The notes under the pieces are model-generated. The model searched no databases. It was given only the letters and a program-made list of their open reading frames with translations, and had not been told where the DNA came from. From Lachnospiraceae bacterium (GTDB lineage: Bacteria; Bacillota_A; Clostridia; Lachnospirales; Lachnospiraceae), in NCBI GenBank assembly GCA_031262285.1, contig JAISHZ010000035.1, positions 1-8,149 of the forward strand: 8,149 nt of DNA. The letters are read 5' to 3'. This document shows positions 5,734-8,149 of the stretch, one piece after another; the stretch's first letter is position 1, and each line of letters opens with the position of its first letter. Both the position numbers and the translations under genes were made by a program.

Positions 5734-7263
5734 CTATTGTAGAACTAAGTTGGAATATCCCATCAAGCTTTTGTCGACCTCATATGCAACTTCGCGCCCT
5801 TCTCTGATCGCCCATACTACCAGAGACTGCCCTCTGTGCATATCACCGGCTGTAAATACTTTCTCTACATTTGTCTGATACTCTCCAACTTTGGTCGCTA
5901 CATTGGTTCTTTCATTGAGTGTTACACCAAACGCATCCGACACATAAGATTGTGCTCCCAAGAACCCTGCAGCAATCAAAACCACATCCGCGTCTAGTAC
6001 CTTTTCGCTTCCTGCGATTTCTTTCATCATCAACCGTCCGTTCGTGGGATTTTTCTCCCATGCCAGAGATATGATTTTTACCGCTTTCAAATGCCCGGAT
6101 TCGTCTTTGAGAAACTCCTTGACGGTTGTTTCATAGATTCTGGGATCAGTGCCAAACAATGCGATCGCTTCCTCTTGACCATAATCCGTTTTGGAGATTT
6201 TGGGCCATTCCGGCCACGGGTTATCAAGTGCTCGCTTATCCGGCGCTTTTGGCATCATTTCCAACTGGATCACCGACTTAGCGCCTTGTCGAATAGCAGT
6301 ACCGACACAGTCGTTTCCGGTATCACCGCCGCCAATGATGACGACTGCCTTGTCATTCGTATTTACGTACAGATCGGGAGTCTTGTCAATGGTTAAATTC
6401 GGTATTTGCTCTTGGTTCAACTGTGCATCCAGAAGTCTCTTCGTATTTGCTTTGAGATAATCCACTGCAAAAAAGATTCCCTTAGCGTCTCTGCCGGGTA
6501 CATTGATGTCCCGCGGGTTGGAAGCGCCACAAGCAAGAATAACACGGTCATATTCATGCATCAGTTTTTCTGCTTTCAATTCCTTGCCGACATCCGTATT
6601 GGTGACAAATAGTATTCCTTCTTCTTTCATGATGTCGATCTTGCGGCGAATCACTTCTTTTTCCAATTTCATATTGGGTATCCCATACATCAAAAGCCCA
6701 CCCACACGATCACTGCGCTCATAGACAGTCACCAAGTGCCCTCTGCGGTTGAGTTGATCGGCAGCAGTCAGTCCTGCCGGACCGCTACCGATCACGGCTA
6801 TTTTCTTGCCGGTACGCACCTTAGGCGGATTGGCAGTCGCGTAACCGGATAGATATGCATTTTCAATGATGGCATACTCATTTTCTTTGGTCGCCACAGG
6901 ATCGGCGTTTAAGCCACAGGTACAAGCGGCTTCACACAACGCAGGACACACTCTGGCAGTGAATTCAGGGAAGTTGTTCGTCTTTTTGAGTCGGTTGTAG
7001 GCTTGCTTCCAATTCCCGGAATAAACCAGATCATTCCATTCCGGGATTAAGTTGTGCAATGGACAGCCGCTTGCCATACCGGCGATCATCATGCCGGATT
7101 GACAAAACGGTACTCCACATTCCATACAACGAGCACCCTGTAATTGCTGTTTTTCTTTGGTGAGATGCTCATGAAATTCATTAAAATCTAGGATTCGAAC
7201 CTTTGGTTCTTTTGCTTGTGAAGTCTCTCTCTTATAATCCATAAAACCGGTAGGCTTTCCCAT
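5734..7263 (-). CDS. gltD: Glutamate synthase [NADPH] small subunit
   Basis: Encodes the 509-aa beta subunit of NADPH-GOGAT, which takes electrons from NADPH through FAD to the large subunit, where 2-oxoglutarate plus glutamine-derived ammonia become glutamate. The N-terminal Fe-S domain has CMECGVPFC at 46-54, GCPLHNLIPEWND at 66-78 and RVCPALCEAAC at 104-114, the expected cysteine pattern for the two [4Fe-4S] clusters. The FAD-binding GSGPAG is at 159-164 and a conserved GGLLMYGIPNMKL follows at 188-200. The NADPH-binding GGGDTGND is at 311-318, and the C-terminal FAD contact AGDMHRGQSLVVWAI begins at 472. Length is slightly above the usual 470-495 aa. The ATG at 7263-7261 has AGGAG with a 9-nt spacer and gives the standard MGKPTGFM(D/E)Y start. 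It follows gltB on the same strand after a 136-nt gap and precedes the repeat region and the DUF6062-like gene. Very firm. Confidence 0.97.
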   Translation of the reverse strand: MGKPTGFMDYKRETSQAKEPKVRILDFNEFHEHLTKEKQQLQGARCMECGVPFCQSGMMIAGMASGCPLHNLIPEWNDLVYSGNWKQAYNRLKKTNNFPEFTARVCPALCEAACTCGLNADPVATKENEYAIIENAYLSGYATANPPKVRTGKKIAVIGSGPAGLTAADQLNRRGHLVTVYERSDRVGGLLMYGIPNMKLEKEVIRRKIDIMKEEGILFVTNTDVGKELKAEKLMHEYDRVILACGASNPRDINVPGRDAKGIFFAVDYLKANTKRLLDAQLNQEQIPNLTIDKTPDLYVNTNDKAVVIIGGGDTGNDCVGTAIRQGAKSVIQLEMMPKAPDKRALDNPWPEWPKISKTDYGQEEAIALFGTDPRIYETTVKEFLKDESGHLKAVKIISLAWEKNPTNGRLMMKEIAGSEKVLDADVVLIAAGFLGAQSYVSDAFGVTLNERTNVATKVGEYQTNVEKVFTAGDMHRGQSLVVWAIREGREVAYEVDKSLMGYSNLVLQ

Positions 7264-7399
7264 GCTATTTGACTCCTTTTTAATGTGTCAAGTCCCAAAT
7301 ACAGATTTTTTAAGGTTCGGACGATTTTATTTCCCTCAAGATTGCGCTTTTAAATCTCTATCTGCGGATTCGATCTATATTGTAGTGTGTTAGATGCTT
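7264..7399 (-). other. gltB-gltD intercistronic gap
   Basis: This 136-nt gap is AT-rich and codes for nothing visible. In the transcribed direction it contains TTGACA about 24 nt before the gltD start, but a -10 at proper spacing would fall after the Shine-Dalgarno, so I do not call a promoter. A weak 5-bp hairpin (AGATT/AATCT) is present with no T-tract. The gltD ribosome binding site AGGAG is at 7273-7277. Confidence 0.4.
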
Positions 7400-8149
7400 T
7401 TAGCTTTCCATCCGTGTGTTTGCATAAAAAGCTTCGATCTGTGCCTGCTCTGCGCTCAGACCCTTTTCTTCCATTTGCACCACCGTGGAAAGGACTCTCT
7501 CATAATCATGCGGGATGATCTTTTTGAATTTCGGCAAATATTCTCCAAAATGCTCCAATATTTCTTTCCCCTTCGCGGAATTGGTCAACGCTACGTGTTC
7601 CTTAATCATCTCTTTCACTTCCAATACGTCATACTTGGATGTGATCTCATAAGCTGATACCATTTCCTTGTTCAATCTGGTGTAAAGATCATTGCTTTCA
7701 TCCAAGACATAGGCGATCCCGCCGCTCATACCCGCTGCGAAGTTCTTGCCGGTATTGCCGAGTACGACGACTCTACCGCCTGTCATGTACTCACAACCAT
7801 GGTCGCCAACGCCTTCCACTACTGCGTGTGCACCGGAATTGCGGACACAGAAGCGTTCGCCTGCGATACCGCCGATAAAAGCCTTACCACTCGTCGCACC
7901 ATAAAGAGCCACATTACCGATGATGATATTTTCCTGTGCCAAGAAAGCAGAGCCCTTTGGCGGATATACCACCAATTTTCCGCCGGAAAGACCTTTTCCG
8001 AAATAGTCATTGCTGTCGCCCACCAATTCCAAAGTCAACCCTTTGGGGATAAACGCTCCGAAAGATTGCCCTCCCGCACCCTTACAGAGTACGCGATAGG
8101 TGTCTTCTTCGAGGTCATCTCCCAGACGCTTGGTGATCTCGCTACCCAA
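7400..8149 (-). CDS. gltB: Glutamate synthase large subunit, C-terminal end, partial
   Basis: The frame is open to the right edge of the window, so only the last 249 residues of a protein normally about 1,500 aa long are present. The visible part is the GXGXG (alpha-subunit C-terminal) domain, a right-handed beta-helix with repeated turns: GLSGGKLVVYPP, IIGNVALYGATSGKAFIGGIAGERFCVRNSGAHAVVEGVGDHGCEYMTGGRVVVLGNTGKNFAAGMSGG in sections. It ends in the usual helical tail with IPHDYERVL. This domain is structural and links the glutaminase and FMN/Fe-S synthase domains, which lie outside the window. With gltD directly downstream, the enzyme is the two-subunit NADPH-dependent bacterial form rather than the single-chain ferredoxin form. 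The stop is TAA at 7402-7400. Very firm as a family call. Confidence 0.97.
   Translation of the reverse strand: MGSEITKRLGDDLEEDTYRVLCKGAGGQSFGAFIPKGLTLELVGDSNDYFGKGLSGGKLVVYPPKGSAFLAQENIIIGNVALYGATSGKAFIGGIAGERFCVRNSGAHAVVEGVGDHGCEYMTGGRVVVLGNTGKNFAAGMSGGIAYVLDESNDLYTRLNKEMVSAYEITSKYDVLEVKEMIKEHVALTNSAKGKEILEHFGEYLPKFKKIIPHDYERVLSTVVQMEEKGLSAEQAQIEAFYANTRMES

Noticed and set aside
5607..5878. Plus-strand ORFs of 66 and 69 aa (ATG at 5607 and 5669) rich in Arg/Leu, across the repeat
   Set aside because: They are antisense to gltD at their 3' ends, are made of repeat sequence (both read ...LRLRR...), and lack ribosome binding sites. The protein similarity between them follows from the DNA repeat. 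I treat them as spurious.
7345..7385. Possible decayed copy of the repeat in the gltB-gltD gap
   Set aside because: Only CCGCAGAT and a few flanking bases are shared with the array on the minus strand, and no stem is left. Chance is an adequate explanation without a genome-wide repeat model.

Overview
The window looks like chromosomal DNA of a Gram-positive, moderately low-GC Bacillota, most likely a member of the Clostridia. This is inferred from strong AGGAG-type ribosome binding sites, mixed codon use with GC in the mid-40s by eye, a DUF6062-type Cys/His protein, and a small ECF-S-like membrane protein. The genus cannot be named from the sequence alone. No rRNA, tRNA, CRISPR array, transposase, phage gene or plasmid function was seen.

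Layout. (1) 1-1628, plus strand: the 3' end of dnaK, a 176-nt gap with a strong 17-bp hairpin that has no U-tract, then a complete dnaJ. This is the Hsp70/Hsp40 heat-shock chaperone pair. (2) 1633-2223, minus strand: a small polytopic membrane protein resembling the substrate-binding (S) component of an ECF vitamin transporter. It converges on dnaJ with only 4 nt between the stop codons. (3) 2224-2468: a divergent region with leader hairpins on one side and a palindrome/direct-repeat motif on the other. (4) 2469-3461, plus strand: a membrane-anchored calcineurin-like metallophosphoesterase. (5) 3721-4695, plus strand: a Gfo/Idh/MocA-family NAD(P)-dependent oxidoreductase. (6) 4811-8149, minus strand, read from right to left: the 3' end of gltB, complete gltD, a triple tandem repeat rich in hairpins, and a DUF6062-like protein with two Cys/His half-sites.

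Function. Two blocks are ordinary housekeeping: DnaK/DnaJ protein folding, and NADPH-dependent glutamate synthase (GltB/GltD), which makes glutamate from glutamine and 2-oxoglutarate. The middle genes (membrane protein, phosphoesterase, oxidoreductase) look like single-gene units with no evident shared pathway. The DUF6062-like gene lies downstream of gltD on the same strand and could be transcribed with it through the repeat.

The least ordinary part is 5572-5731. It holds three tandem copies of a roughly 60-bp unit, each built from a GC-rich hairpin and, in two copies, an AT-richer GTGGAAAG hairpin. The end of the last copy (in the transcribed direction) forms the ribosome binding site and abuts the start codon of the DUF6062-like gene. 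I do not see a convincing new multi-gene system in this window.
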